The translations under genes were made by a program, and so were the position numbers. Below are positions 38,768-49,139 of a stretch of DNA of 64,000 nucleotides, one piece after another. The notes under the pieces are model-generated. The model made no database searches. It saw only the letters and a program-made list of their open reading frames with translations, and was not told the DNA's origin. Positions within the stretch are counted from its first letter, which is position 1. Each line of letters opens with the position of its first letter. The stretch is from an uncultured Reyranella sp. (GTDB lineage Bacteria > Pseudomonadota > Alphaproteobacteria > Reyranellales > Reyranellaceae), in contig NZ_CAMFKM010000007.1 of the NCBI RefSeq assembly GCF_945957355.1, positions 124,001 to 188,000 of the forward strand. Reading direction: 5' to 3'.

Positions 38768-40087
38768 ATGGCCAAGACTAAGCGTCGTAGCGTGCTTAAG
38801 CTTGCCGGCGGCGCTGCCGCTGCGTCCATGGGCGGCATGGCCGCCATTCTCGCAACGGGCCGCATGCCGGCCTTCGCCCAGCAGAGGACGGTCCACTGGC
38901 TGAAGTGGGTCGACTTCGTGCCGGCCTCGGATGCTCTTCTCCGCAAGGAGATGCTGCCGGAGGCCGAGAAGGCGTTGGGCATCAAGATCAATCTCGAGAC
39001 CGTGAACGGCAATGATCTGCAGCCGCGGGTGACCGCAGGCATCCAGTCGGGGGCCGGTCCCGACCTGATCATGGCGTTCAACAACCAGACCTATCTGTAC
39101 GCCAACAGCGTGGTCGACCTGACCGAGATCGCCGAAGCCGTCGGCAAGGCGCAAGGCGGGATGTACAAGTACGCCCGCGCCGTCTGCAGCGACGGCAAGA
39201 TGTTCATGGGCATGCCCTGGGCGGTGATCGGCGGCATGATCGCCTATCGCAAGTCGTGGTTCGAGGAAGCCGGCGCCGCGAAGTTCCCCGAGACCTGGGA
39301 ACAGTACCGCGAGGTCGGCAAGAAGCTGAAGGCCAAGGGCCGGCCGATCGGCCAGACGCTCGGCCACACGTTCGGCGACGCGCCGGGCTTCACCTATCCC
39401 TATCTTTGGTCATGGGGCGGCATGGAGGTCGATCCCTCCGGCAAGGTGATCATGAACAGCAAGGAGACGCTTGATTCGGTCAAGTTCATGCAGGCCTTTT
39501 GGAAAGACGCGCATGACGAGGGCGGGCTGGCCTGGGACGACACCAACAACAACCGCGCCTTCCTGTCCCAGACGATCTCGGCGACGCTGAACGGCGCCTC
39601 GATCTACATCGAGACGCTGCGCAAGCCCACCCAGTACATGACCGAGAAAGGCGCGCCGATGCATACCGACATCCTGCATTCGCCGCTGCCCAAGGGGCCG
39701 GCCGGGCAGTTCGGGTTCCATCTGCTGCAGTCGCACATGCTGATGAAGTACTCGAAGAACCAGGACCCCGCGAAGGAGTTCCTGAAGTGGATCCACACCG
39801 AGAAGAACTTCGAGAAGTGGTTCGTCTCGCAGAAGGGCTTCGCTACGCCCTGCACCGAGAAGTGGGAAGGCCACAAGGTCTGGACCGATGATCCCGTCAT
39901 GGCGCCGTTCAAGGTCGCGGCAAAGCTCGGCCAGGCGCCGGGCCATGCCGGACCGCCCAATGCCAAGGCAGCCGAGGCCCTGTCGAAGTACATCGTCACC
40001 GACATGTACGCCAAGGCGGTGCAGGGCATGCCCGCCGAGGACGCGGTGAAGTGGGCCGACGCCGAACTCAAGAAGATCTACGTCTGA
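38768..40087 (+). CDS. Sugar ABC transporter substrate-binding protein (family 1), Tat leader
   Basis: A 439-aa binding protein. The leader K-R-R-S-V-L-K-L-A-G-G is a convincing twin-arginine signal, ending near A-F-A-Q. The mature protein has S-G-A-G-P-D-L-I-M-A-F-N and W-D-D-T-N-N-N-R-A-F, like the binding protein at 19317. First gene of a four-gene operon (binding protein, two permeases, ATPase). GGGAGGA lies before ATG 38768. Sugar or polyol ligand unknown. Confidence 0.93.
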   Translation: MAKTKRRSVLKLAGGAAAASMGGMAAILATGRMPAFAQQRTVHWLKWVDFVPASDALLRKEMLPEAEKALGIKINLETVNGNDLQPRVTAGIQSGAGPDLIMAFNNQTYLYANSVVDLTEIAEAVGKAQGGMYKYARAVCSDGKMFMGMPWAVIGGMIAYRKSWFEEAGAAKFPETWEQYREVGKKLKAKGRPIGQTLGHTFGDAPGFTYPYLWSWGGMEVDPSGKVIMNSKETLDSVKFMQAFWKDAHDEGGLAWDDTNNNRAFLSQTISATLNGASIYIETLRKPTQYMTEKGAPMHTDILHSPLPKGPAGQFGFHLLQSHMLMKYSKNQDPAKEFLKWIHTEKNFEKWFVSQKGFATPCTEKWEGHKVWTDDPVMAPFKVAAKLGQAPGHAGPPNAKAAEALSKYIVTDMYAKAVQGMPAEDAVKWADAELKKIYV

Positions 40088-40115
40088 GCCCGGCCCCGCG
40101 GACGGCGCCCGGATC

Positions 40116-41045
40116 ATGGCTGTTACCGCACTCGCAAGCGCGGAGGGCAAGCGTCCCTCCGCGCGGTTGCGACGCCTCGAGGACGAGCGCTGGCTGGCGC
40201 TCGCCCTTCTCACGCCGACGGCGGTGCTGCTCGGCCTGTTCATCGCCTACCCGTTCGTCGAAGGCGTGCTGCTGTCGCTCAGCAGTGCCCGCGTCGGCGA
40301 CCCCGGCCACTTCGTCGGTTTGAAGAACTTCCAGAAGATCTGGAACGACAGCATCTTCCACACGACCGTATGGAACACGTTCTGGTACACGGGCGTGACA
40401 ACGGTGTTCAAGCTGGCGCTGGGCCTGTGGCTGGCGATCCTGCTCAACCGGCACTTCAGGGGCAAGGCGATCATCCGCGCCTTCATTCTCCTGCCGTTCA
40501 TCATCCCGACGGTGCTGTCGACCTTCGCCTGGAAGTGGATGTTCGACCCGACCTTCAGCGTCATCAACTGGACCCTGTTCCAGCTCGGGCTGATCACGAC
40601 GCGCATCAACTGGCTCGGCGATCCCGATCTCGCGATGACGTCGATCATCGTGATCAACATCTGGCGCGGCGTGCCCTTCTTCGCCATCACCCTGCTGGCC
40701 GGCCTGCAGACCATCAGCCCGGAACTGCACGAGGCTGCCGCCATCGACGGCGCCCGGCCCTGGTCGCGCTTCTGGCATGTGACGTGGCCCCTGCTCATGC
40801 CAGTCACGCTGGTGGTCGTACTGTTCTCGGTGATCCAGACCTTCGCCGACTTCCAGCTCGTCTACGTCATGACCGGCGGCGGCCCGGCCAATGCCACCCA
40901 CCTCTTCGCCACCTATGCCTACCAGCTCGGCATCGGTACGGGACTGCTGTCCGAAGGCGCCGCGATCTCGCTGGCGATGTTTCCCTTCCTGTTCATCATC
41001 GTGGTGGCGCAGCTCCTGTACATTCGCCGGGTGGAAACCAGATGA
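40116..41045 (+). CDS. Sugar ABC transporter permease (MalF type)
   Basis: A 309-aa permease with six spans, the coupling loop E-A-A-A-I-D-G-A-R, and the final R-R-V-E-T-R. Its N-terminal cytoplasmic tail is basic and Ala-rich. The segment L-G-L-W-L-A-I-L-L-N-R-H closely matches the first cluster's permease (L-G-L-W-L-A-L-L-L-N-R-H), supporting shared ancestry of the two sugar importers. It lies 28 bp after the binding-protein gene. Confidence 0.95.
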   Translation: MAVTALASAEGKRPSARLRRLEDERWLALALLTPTAVLLGLFIAYPFVEGVLLSLSSARVGDPGHFVGLKNFQKIWNDSIFHTTVWNTFWYTGVTTVFKLALGLWLAILLNRHFRGKAIIRAFILLPFIIPTVLSTFAWKWMFDPTFSVINWTLFQLGLITTRINWLGDPDLAMTSIIVINIWRGVPFFAITLLAGLQTISPELHEAAAIDGARPWSRFWHVTWPLLMPVTLVVVLFSVIQTFADFQLVYVMTGGGPANATHLFATYAYQLGIGTGLLSEGAAISLAMFPFLFIIVVAQLLYIRRVETR

Positions 41046-41061
41046 GCCGGGAGATCCGCCG

Positions 41062-41913
41062 ATGATCGAAGGCGCGCTGTGGCGGCGATGGGTCTTCTAC
41101 AACATCCCGCTGATCCTGTTCGTGTTCGTCCTGCTGTTCCCGTTCTACTGGATGATCATCACGACCTTCCGGCCGGACGGCGAGCTGTACCGGCCGTGGA
41201 ACGCGGTCAACTACATGCCGTTCTGGACGAACAATCCGACGATCGAGCACATACTCTATCTGTTCGAAGAGACCAATTTCATGCGCTGGATGCTGAACAC
41301 GATGATGATCGCGTTCGTATCCACGGTGATCTCGCTGTTCTGCGGCGTGCTGGCGGGCTACGCGCTCGCCCGCCTCAACTTCCCCTATGCCGGCGGCCTC
41401 GGCACCGCGATCTTCATCACCTACCTGGTGCCGCAGACGCTGCTGTTCATCCCGCTGGCGGAGATCATCCGCAACTTCCAGCTGGGCGACACGCCCTGGT
41501 CGCTGATCCTCACCTATCCGACGTTCCTGATCCCCTTCTGCACCTGGCTGATGATGGGCTACTTCAAGGCGATCCCGAAGGAACTGGAGGAGTGCGCTCG
41601 CATCGACGGCGCCTCGCGCTGGAAGGCGATGGTCTACATCGTCATCCCGGTCGCCGTGCCCGGCATCCTGTCCTCCGGCATCATCGCCTTCACGCTATCG
41701 TGGAACGAGTTCATCTATGCGCTCGTCTTCCTCTCCTCGCCGGATCAGAAGACCGTGCCCGTCGGCGTCACCTCGGAGCTGATCCGCGGCGACGTCTTCT
41801 TCTGGGGACCGCTGATGGCCGGCGCCCTGCTGGGCTCGATCCCGGTGGCGATCGTCTATTCATTCTTCGTCGAACACTACGTCTCGGGCCTGACCGGGTC
41901 GGTGAAGGGGTAG
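41062..41913 (+). CDS. Sugar ABC transporter permease (MalG type)
   Basis: A 283-aa permease with six spans and the coupling loop E-E-C-A-R-I-D-G-A-S. The C-terminal S-G-L-T-G-S-V-K-G ending parallels the first cluster's MalG-type subunit. ATG 41062 is chosen because the first hydrophobic span follows soon after; it lies 16 bp past the previous stop. Followed 6 bp later by the ATPase gene. Confidence 0.95.
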   Translation: MIEGALWRRWVFYNIPLILFVFVLLFPFYWMIITTFRPDGELYRPWNAVNYMPFWTNNPTIEHILYLFEETNFMRWMLNTMMIAFVSTVISLFCGVLAGYALARLNFPYAGGLGTAIFITYLVPQTLLFIPLAEIIRNFQLGDTPWSLILTYPTFLIPFCTWLMMGYFKAIPKELEECARIDGASRWKAMVYIVIPVAVPGILSSGIIAFTLSWNEFIYALVFLSSPDQKTVPVGVTSELIRGDVFFWGPLMAGALLGSIPVAIVYSFFVEHYVSGLTGSVKG

Positions 41914-41919
41914 CGCATC

Positions 41920-43011
<1,092 letters not shown>

Positions 43012-43020
43012 GTGATCAAG

Positions 43021-43094
43021 GGAGCGCGCAATTCCAGTTGCGCTCATACCTCGCTGATCGACGGCGCTTGGGCGCCACTGGAGTGGCGCGCTCC
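43021..43094. repeat. Palindromic element between convergent genes
   Basis: Arms at 43021-43038 and 43077-43094 are inverted 18-mers with two mismatches. Each arm edge also forms a small hairpin of its own (GCGCCACT-GG-AGTGGCGC at 43072-43089). This is REP-like and may also end both converging transcripts. No T tract is present. Confidence 0.6.
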
Positions 43095-43113
43095 AATGAG
43101 GATGCTTGCCCGC

Positions 43114-43968
43114 TTAAGGCGTCGGCCCGCTCCACGACTCCAACACGTCCCACTTCGCCTTGCGCTGCTCGCCGCGCGGCTTCTTGAAGTCGTGGCCGTA
43201 GGGCGACGTGTCGAACGAACCGTAAGTCGGGTTGGCCAGCATCAGCCACTGCTTGCCCCAGTAGGGCATGGCCGCCTCGAACACCTTCACCCGGTCGCTC
43301 TCGCTGCTGCGGTAGCGGTCGTCGAAATCGCCGAGATTGTCGCCGATGTTCAGCAGGATGCGATAGTCCTTCGCGATCGCGGCGCGGCGGGCGCTCTTGG
43401 CGCCGGTCCATTCGGGCTTCTCGCCCTGCATCAGGAACGTGTCGACGTTTCCGCCCATGGGAAAGCCGAGCTTCGCCATGTTCTCGCGCGTGTCCTTCTC
43501 GGTCTCGGCGCCGCGGTTGGTGACGTAGAAGACCTTCACGCCCTTCGCCTCGGCATACTTCGTGAATTCGACGGCTCCGGGAATCGCAGCCGAGATCTGG
43601 GCGGCGCAGAACTGGTTCCAGCTCTTCGTGCTGAAGCTCTGGTCCGCCCGCATCAGCCAGACCTGATATTTCGAGTTGTCGAGCAGGGTCTCGTCGACAT
43701 CAAGCACGACGGCCGGCGGCAGGTTCTGGAAATCGCCCGTCTGCTCGCCCGGCGCCGCCGTCCAATTCCTGTCGGACAGCGCCTCGTCGAGGCGGATCCG
43801 TGCCAGCGCGTACACGGTGAGCGCATTGGCCTTGTATTCGACGGCGCGCTGGATCCACAGATTCGCCAGCAGCAGATCGTGCGCCGGCGGAACGTCCTGA
43901 GCGCGGACCGCGCCTCCGGAAAGGACGGCGAGGAGAAGGGCGAGGATCAGGGACTTGCGAGCGCTCAT
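43114..43968 (-). CDS. Periplasmic class C acid phosphatase / 5'-nucleotidase
   Basis: A 284-aa HAD-type enzyme of the e(P4)/class C group. A signal peptide ends near V-R-A-Q, without a lipobox cysteine, so it should be soluble in the periplasm. The nucleophile motif V-V-L-D90-V-D92-E-T-L-L-D-N and the later N-I-G-D-N-L-G-D-F-D-D metal motif are intact. It likely strips phosphate from nucleotides so that the nucleoside importer can take up the product. It is the last gene of the minus-strand nucleoside operon, and its ATG overlaps the deaminase stop (ATGA). Confidence 0.9.
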   Translation of the reverse strand: MSARKSLILALLLAVLSGGAVRAQDVPPAHDLLLANLWIQRAVEYKANALTVYALARIRLDEALSDRNWTAAPGEQTGDFQNLPPAVVLDVDETLLDNSKYQVWLMRADQSFSTKSWNQFCAAQISAAIPGAVEFTKYAEAKGVKVFYVTNRGAETEKDTRENMAKLGFPMGGNVDTFLMQGEKPEWTGAKSARRAAIAKDYRILLNIGDNLGDFDDRYRSSESDRVKVFEAAMPYWGKQWLMLANPTYGSFDTSPYGHDFKKPRGEQRKAKWDVLESWSGPTP

Positions 43969-44924
43969 GGCGATATCCTCTCCAGCAACAGCCGCCGGGT
44001 CGCCGCATCGGCAAAAGACGCCTCGATCGTCGTGCGGGCGATGCCGCGCAGGTGCCCCTCGTCGAGGCCGGCTAGGTCGTATTCGGTGCCCAGCGTCGTA
44101 TGGAAAAAGGGTGGATCGTCCGAGTTCAGCGTCACCCTGACGCCGGCCGCGATCAGCCGATGAAGAGGATGCGAGGTCCGGTCGGGATAGAGTCCAAGCG
44201 CAACGTTGCTGCCCGGACAGACCTCCAGGACGATGCCGCGCCGCGCCAGCTCCTCCATCAACGCCGGATCGTCCGCCGAGCGCACGCCATGGCCGATGCG
44301 CGTCACGGGCAGGTCGCGGATCGCGGCCCATACGCTCTCCGGACCCACGACCTCGCCGGCATGGACGGTGCAGCCGTAGCCGTTGTCGTGCGCGAGGCGG
44401 TAGGCCGGCGCAAAATCGGCCGGCGCGAACTTGGCCTCGTCGCCGCCCATGCCGAAGCCCACCACATAGGGATGCGGCTCGGCCAGCATGGCACGGACCA
44501 TCGCTTCTGCCCGCTCCGGTCCGAGATGGCGGATGCAGATGATGATGATGCGACCGACGATGCCGAACTCGCGCCGTGCGTCGTCGATGCCCTGCGCCAG
44601 CGCCTCGAGCCACTGCACATAGGAGATGCCGAGCGCGGCCGGCCGCTCGGGCGAGCAGAACATCTCGACATAGACCGCGCCCTCGCGTGCCGCCCCGGCG
44701 AGGTAGCTGTAGATCACATCACGGAAGTCACGCGGCTTCTTGAGAGCCGTACAGACGCGGTCGTAGGAGTCGAGGAAGCTCCAGAAATCCTTCCAGGCGT
44801 AATGCCCCTTCTCGTCGAACAGGTTGGGCGGCAGGATGAGGCCGTTTCGTTCGGCCAGTTCGACGGCCAGCTTCGGCGGAATCGAGCCTTCGAGATGGCA
44901 ATGGATTTCAGCCTTGGGAATCAC
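43965..44924 (-). CDS. Adenosine/adenine deaminase family protein
   Basis: A 319-aa TIM-barrel zinc hydrolase that replaces the purine 6-amino group. Metal ligands H8 and H10 are in E-I-H-C-H-L-E-G-S, followed by V-H-A-G-E, R-I-G-H-G-V and L-N-S-D-D-P. The last motif is N-S-D-D-P-P-F-F; adenosine deaminases more often have N-T-D-D-P, and N-S-D-D-P-(A/P)-(Y/F)-F is common in adenine deaminases, so the true substrate is open. GTG 44924 is set by the GTGA overlap with the previous stop. Confidence 0.88.
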   Translation of the reverse strand: MIPKAEIHCHLEGSIPPKLAVELAERNGLILPPNLFDEKGHYAWKDFWSFLDSYDRVCTALKKPRDFRDVIYSYLAGAAREGAVYVEMFCSPERPAALGISYVQWLEALAQGIDDARREFGIVGRIIIICIRHLGPERAEAMVRAMLAEPHPYVVGFGMGGDEAKFAPADFAPAYRLAHDNGYGCTVHAGEVVGPESVWAAIRDLPVTRIGHGVRSADDPALMEELARRGIVLEVCPGSNVALGLYPDRTSHPLHRLIAAGVRVTLNSDDPPFFHTTLGTEYDLAGLDEGHLRGIARTTIEASFADAATRRLLLERISP

Positions 44925-45712
44925 GCAAATCCTCGGAGCGGCAGGTCGGGTCGTTGCAGCCAGTTGTCCTTCGGATAATCGGCCCGAGCGTCGATCAGGT
45001 GCAAGCTGTAGGCATGACGCGGCCGCGACGAACGGTTGGCGGTACTGGCATGGGGCAGGAGCCCGTGCAGGACGATCAGGGTACCGCGCCGGACTTCCAG
45101 CGCAACCGGCTCGACCTCCGGCCAGGGCGTGGCATCGAGCGTCCGGGTGACGAGTTCGCCGTCCCGATAGCCGAACCACTGGCGCAACGGTCCGCGATGG
45201 GCACCCGGCAGCGCGACCAGGCACCCATTGCTCCGGTCGGCATTGTCGAGGGCGATCCAGAAGCCGATGACGCTGGCCGGTTCGGTACGCAGGAAGGTCG
45301 CGTCCTGGTGCCAGCCGACCTCGGCACCGACATGCGGCTGCTTGAACAGGTACATCGACTGCAGCAGGAGCGGCTCTTGGAGGCCAAGGGCCTCCGCGAG
45401 CGCGGCCAGCCGCGGCTGGCGCGAAAAGCGGTCGAACACCGGATCCAGGTCATGGAGCGCGTGCCCCATCTTGTTCAGCTGGCCCGGCGCCTCCGCCTCG
45501 ACGAAGAAGCGGATGGCACCGCCCGATTCGCGAAAGTAGCGGTCCCTCGCATGGGCCTGATCGACGGTCGAGAAAGCCGTGGGTGCGCCCGCCGGCTCGA
45601 ATCCGGCCACGAGTTCGGCAGCGCGCGCCTCGAGAGCCTCGCAGTCCTCGATCGGGACGAAATCCGGCAGGATCGCGAAACCGTCTCGTGCATAGGCGTC
45701 GAGGTCGATCAC
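44921..45712 (-). CDS. Phytanoyl-CoA dioxygenase-family Fe(II)/2OG oxygenase
   Basis: A 263-aa double-stranded beta-helix protein. The iron facial triad is H135-x-D137 (G-W-H-Q-D-A-T-F) and H221 (L-L-P-H-A-S); the 2-oxoglutarate Arg is near 230-232 (S-R-P-R-H-A-Y). It would oxidise a small substrate using O2 and 2-oxoglutarate. Embedded by GTGA overlaps between thymidine phosphorylase and adenosine deaminase genes, it very likely acts on a nucleoside, base or (deoxy)ribose product. No standard nucleoside salvage step needs such an enzyme, so the reaction is unknown. Start GTG 45712 follows from the overlap. Confidence 0.9.
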   Translation of the reverse strand: MIDLDAYARDGFAILPDFVPIEDCEALEARAAELVAGFEPAGAPTAFSTVDQAHARDRYFRESGGAIRFFVEAEAPGQLNKMGHALHDLDPVFDRFSRQPRLAALAEALGLQEPLLLQSMYLFKQPHVGAEVGWHQDATFLRTEPASVIGFWIALDNADRSNGCLVALPGAHRGPLRQWFGYRDGELVTRTLDATPWPEVEPVALEVRRGTLIVLHGLLPHASTANRSSRPRHAYSLHLIDARADYPKDNWLQRPDLPLRGFA

Positions 45713-47031
45713 AGCGCGACCCGTTCGAGGATCGCAGGCCTCTCGGGCGGCGCCTCCTCTTCGATGCGCACGGCGCGGCGTATCAAGGAAATCGCCGCGT
45801 CGGCATCGGCCTCGCTGGCGGCATGGACGAGGCAAAGCGGCTCGCCGCTCCGAATCTGCCGCCCGACATCGACGAACCCGGTGAGGCCGACCGATGTATC
45901 GATGGCATCGTCGGCGTGCCGGCGGCCGCCGCCCAGTTCGACGACGGCAATGCCGACCTCGCGGGCATTCATTCCGACGACATGGCCGGATCGCTCGGCC
46001 GTACAGGCCTTCACCACCGGGGCGCGGCCGAGATAGCGGGCGCCATGTTCGAGGAAATCGCCGGGTCCGCCCAGGGCCGAGACCATGCGGGCGAAAGTCT
46101 CGGCAGCGCGCCCGTCGACGAGCGCGGCCTCGGCCCTGGCCCGGCCCTCGCCGACATCCGCCACCAGTCCACCCAGCGCCAGCATCTCGCCCGCCAGCGT
46201 CATTGTGACCTCGTGCAGGCGCGGCTCGCGCACGCCGCTTCCCGTGAGATAGGCCACGGTTTCCACGACTTCGAGGGCATTACCGACCTCGCGGCCCAGC
46301 ACCCTGTCCATGTCGGTGATCAGCGCCACGGTCGGCAGCCCGGCACGGTTGGCGACATCGACCAGGCTTCGGGCAAGATCGCGCGCCATCTCCTCGGTGT
46401 CGCAGAAGGCGCCGGAGCCGCACTTCACGTCCATCACCAGCCCGTCCAGCCCCTCGGCGACCTTCTTGCTGAGGATCGAGCTCACCAGCAGCGGGATCGA
46501 TTCGACGCTGCCGGTGACGTCGCGGGTCGCATAGAGACGCCGGTCGGCCGGCGCCAGATCGTCGGTCTGGCCGATCACCGCGCAGCCGACCTCGCGCACG
46601 ACCCGACGGAACGTGGTGATGTCGGGCTGCACGTTGTAGCCGGAGATGGCGGAAAGCTTGTCGAGCGTGCCGCCGGTATGGCCGAGACCGCGACCCGAAA
46701 TCATGGGAACGAAGCCGCCGCAGGCGGCCACGATGGGCGCCAGCATCAGGCTCACCTTGTCGCCGACGCCGCCGCTCGAATGCTTGTCCAGCACCGGGCC
46801 GGGCAGGTCGAGGTCGCGCCAGTCGAGCATGATGCCCGAGCGCGCGAGGCCGAGCGTCAGCGCGACACGCTCCGGCACGGTCATGCCACGGAAGAACACG
46901 GTCATGGCAAAGGCCGCGACCTGGCCCTCACTCAAACCGCCGTCGTGGATGCCGCGCACGACGAAGGCGATCTCCTCTGGCGTTAGTTCGTGCCCGTCGC
47001 GCTTCCGGCGGATGATCTCCTGCGGCAGCAT
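45709..47031 (-). CDS. deoA: Thymidine phosphorylase
   Basis: A 440-aa enzyme that splits thymidine and deoxyuridine with phosphate into base and deoxyribose-1-phosphate. Motifs: [10 protein letters not shown] near the start, the phosphate loop [12 protein letters not shown], and D-V-K-C-G-S-G-A-F. Length and order are normal for DeoA. ATG 47031 lies 1 bp after the purine phosphorylase stop; the end overlaps the next start by GTGA. Cytoplasmic. Confidence 0.95.
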   Translation of the reverse strand: MLPQEIIRRKRDGHELTPEEIAFVVRGIHDGGLSEGQVAAFAMTVFFRGMTVPERVALTLGLARSGIMLDWRDLDLPGPVLDKHSSGGVGDKVSLMLAPIVAACGGFVPMISGRGLGHTGGTLDKLSAISGYNVQPDITTFRRVVREVGCAVIGQTDDLAPADRRLYATRDVTGSVESIPLLVSSILSKKVAEGLDGLVMDVKCGSGAFCDTEEMARDLARSLVDVANRAGLPTVALITDMDRVLGREVGNALEVVETVAYLTGSGVREPRLHEVTMTLAGEMLALGGLVADVGEGRARAEAALVDGRAAETFARMVSALGGPGDFLEHGARYLGRAPVVKACTAERSGHVVGMNAREVGIAVVELGGGRRHADDAIDTSVGLTGFVDVGRQIRSGEPLCLVHAASEADADAAISLIRRAVRIEEEAPPERPAILERVAL

Positions 47032-47032
47032 G

Positions 47033-47824
47033 TCAGGCGCAGCGTTCGAGGAAGGTGCGCAGAACGCGCCGCACCTTGTCGCCTGCCGCGGCCGCCACCG
47101 AGAGGGTCTGCTCATGGGCCAGCGTGCCCGGCACGAGGCCCGCGGCGTAGTTCGTCACCAGCGACAGGGCTGCGACCTTGAGGCCGGCATAGCGCGCCAG
47201 GATGGTCTCGGGAGCCGTCGACATGCCCACGGCATCGGCGCCCAGCACACGCGCGGCGCGGATCTCGGCCGGCGTCTCGAAGCTCGGCCCGCTGAAGAAG
47301 ATGTAGACGCCCTCATGGCACATCACGTTCGCGGCCTTGGCCGCTTCCAGCAGCTTGGACCGCAATGTCGGATCGTAGGCATCGACCATGTCGACGAAAC
47401 GGCGATCGCCCGTTGTCACGCCGAACAGCGGATTGATGCCGGCGAAATTTATGTGATCGCTGATCGCCATCACCGAGCCCGGCGGCATGTCAAGGCGCAG
47501 GCTGCCGGCCGCATTGGTCTGCACCAGGGTCTCGCAGCCCAGGCCGGCCATTGCCTCGATGGCGCCCTTCATCTCGTCGGCCCGGCCGCGCTCGTAGTAA
47601 TGCGCTCGGCCCTGCAGCACCGCGACAGGCGTCTTGCCGACATGACCCAGCACCAGACGACCCGCATGGCCGCCGACGGTCGGCTGCGGGAAGCCTGGCA
47701 GATCGGCGTAGGGAATCGTGGCGATCGCCGTGACTTCCTCGACGAAGCCACCGAGGCCCGAGCCCAGGATCAACGCGACCTTCGGCCGGTACCCCGGCGC
47801 TGCGCGCCCGAGAACGTCGCTCAC
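47033..47824 (-). CDS. punA: Purine nucleoside phosphorylase
   Basis: A 263-aa trimeric-type PNP (inosine/guanosine class). Motifs: [31 protein letters not shown] and [11 protein letters not shown]. It releases purine base and (deoxy)ribose-1-phosphate. GTG 47824 is chosen, 2 bp after the cytidine deaminase stop; a longer reading upstream gives an arginine-rich unlikely leader. It lies between cytidine deaminase and thymidine phosphorylase genes. Confidence 0.94.
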   Translation of the reverse strand: MSDVLGRAAPGYRPKVALILGSGLGGFVEEVTAIATIPYADLPGFPQPTVGGHAGRLVLGHVGKTPVAVLQGRAHYYERGRADEMKGAIEAMAGLGCETLVQTNAAGSLRLDMPPGSVMAISDHINFAGINPLFGVTTGDRRFVDMVDAYDPTLRSKLLEAAKAANVMCHEGVYIFFSGPSFETPAEIRAARVLGADAVGMSTAPETILARYAGLKVAALSLVTNYAAGLVPGTLAHEQTLSVAAAAGDKVRRVLRTFLERCA

Positions 47825-47826
47825 GG

Positions 47827-48216
47827 TCAGGCGAAATGCTGGGGGCCGAAGGACATCGGCAGGAGCTGCCCCAGGGTCACCGTGCGATGCAGCCCATCGG
47901 GACCGCAGAGATGGACCTGGACGTCGTCTCCGGCAAACTCGCGCAGCTTCTGCCGGCAGCCGCCGCAGGGCGTGATGACTTCCGGGCCGGGCCCGACCAC
48001 GACGCATTCGAGGATGCGCTTGTGACCCGCCGCGACCAGGGCGGCGATGGCACCTGCTTCGGCACAGAGCCCCTGCGGATAGGCCGCGTTCTCGACGTTG
48101 CAGCCGCCATGGATCGAGCCGTCCTCGGCGCGCAGCGCGGCACCGACATGGAATTTCGAATAGGGCGCATGGGCGCGCAGCATCATGCGCTGCGCCATAT
48201 GGAGAAGGTCGTTCAT
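47827..48216 (-). CDS. cdd: Cytidine deaminase
   Basis: A 129-aa tetrameric-type deaminase converting cytidine and deoxycytidine to uridine and deoxyuridine. Zinc ligands C51, C84 and C87 and the proton-relay E53 lie in Q-G-L-C-A-E-A and T-P-C-G-G-C-R. A-P-Y-S-K-F-H-V-G-A-A-L is the usual opening. AAGGAG precedes ATG 48216, 1 bp after the permease stop. It feeds the pyrimidine phosphorylase step downstream. Confidence 0.95.
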   Translation of the reverse strand: MNDLLHMAQRMMLRAHAPYSKFHVGAALRAEDGSIHGGCNVENAAYPQGLCAEAGAIAALVAAGHKRILECVVVGPGPEVITPCGGCRQKLREFAGDDVQVHLCGPDGLHRTVTLGQLLPMSFGPQHFA

Positions 48217-48217
48217 C

Positions 48218-49138
48218 TCAATGCTCCTTCTCGTAAGGCACGCCGGCCGCCTTCGGCGCGACGGTGCGGCCGATGAAGCCGGCCAGCAGGAATAGTGTCA
48301 GAAGATAGGGCAAAGCCTGGATCAGTTGCACCGGGACTTCGCCGATACCGGGCAGCTTCACGCCCTGCAGGCGGATGGCGATCGCATCGAGCAGGCCGAA
48401 GGCGAGGCAGGCCGCGAAGGCCGGCACCGGCCGCCAGCGCCCGAAGATGATGGCCGCCAGGGCGATGAAGCCCTGCCCTGCGGTCATGTCGCGGCTGAAG
48501 CCGGCATTCTGCGCGATCGACAGGTAGGCACCCGCCAGGCCGGCGAACAGGCCGCAGATCAGCACCGCGCGGTAACGCAGCCACGACACGGAAATGCCGG
48601 CGGCATCGACCGCCAGCGGCACCTCGCCCACGGCGCGCAGCCGGAGGCCGAAGCGCGTGCGCTCGATCACCCACCAGGCGAAGGGCACGGAGAGAAGCGC
48701 GACATAGACCAGGATGTTGTCGCCAGCGACCGGGAAGAAGATCGGGTTGAGACGCTCCATCCCGGCCAGCGGTGGCGTCTGGCCCCCGCGCCCGAACCAC
48801 GCTGTGCCCAGCACCACGGTGAGGCCCATCGCCAGGATGTTGATCGCGATGCCGCTCACGACCTGGTTGCCGCGATGGGTGATGCAGGCGAAGCCGTGCA
48901 GCAGCGCAAACATCTCGGCGGCCAGGATCGCGGCGCCGACGCCGGCCCAGGCGGAGCCGGTGAGCGATGCCGTGGCCGCCGCGAAGAACGCCGCCATCAG
49001 CATCTTGCCTTCGAGCCCGACATCGATGATGCCGCTCTTCTCGGAGAACAGCCCGCCCATGGCGCAGAGCACCAGCGGCGTCGCCACCCTCAGGGTGGCG
49101 GCGAGCGTCGCGACGACGAGGGTGAGCGTCTCCTCCAT
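48218..49138 (-). CDS. Nucleoside ABC transporter permease (NupQ-like)
   Basis: A 306-aa multi-span permease of the branched-chain/BMP transporter class. It contains F-S-E-K-S-G-I-I-D-V-G-L-E-G-K-M-L and A-S-L-T-G-S-A-W, signatures of the smaller nucleoside permease (NupQ/YufQ). Pairs with the 365-aa permease upstream, 1 bp away. Its operon links it to nucleoside enzymes. Confidence 0.93.
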   Translation of the reverse strand: MEETLTLVVATLAATLRVATPLVLCAMGGLFSEKSGIIDVGLEGKMLMAAFFAAATASLTGSAWAGVGAAILAAEMFALLHGFACITHRGNQVVSGIAINILAMGLTVVLGTAWFGRGGQTPPLAGMERLNPIFFPVAGDNILVYVALLSVPFAWWVIERTRFGLRLRAVGEVPLAVDAAGISVSWLRYRAVLICGLFAGLAGAYLSIAQNAGFSRDMTAGQGFIALAAIIFGRWRPVPAFAACLAFGLLDAIAIRLQGVKLPGIGEVPVQLIQALPYLLTLFLLAGFIGRTVAPKAAGVPYEKEH

Positions 49139-49139
49139 C

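Noticed and set aside
43021..43094. Insertion-sequence end
   Set aside because: No transposase gene or target duplication is visible; the structure is a simple palindrome.
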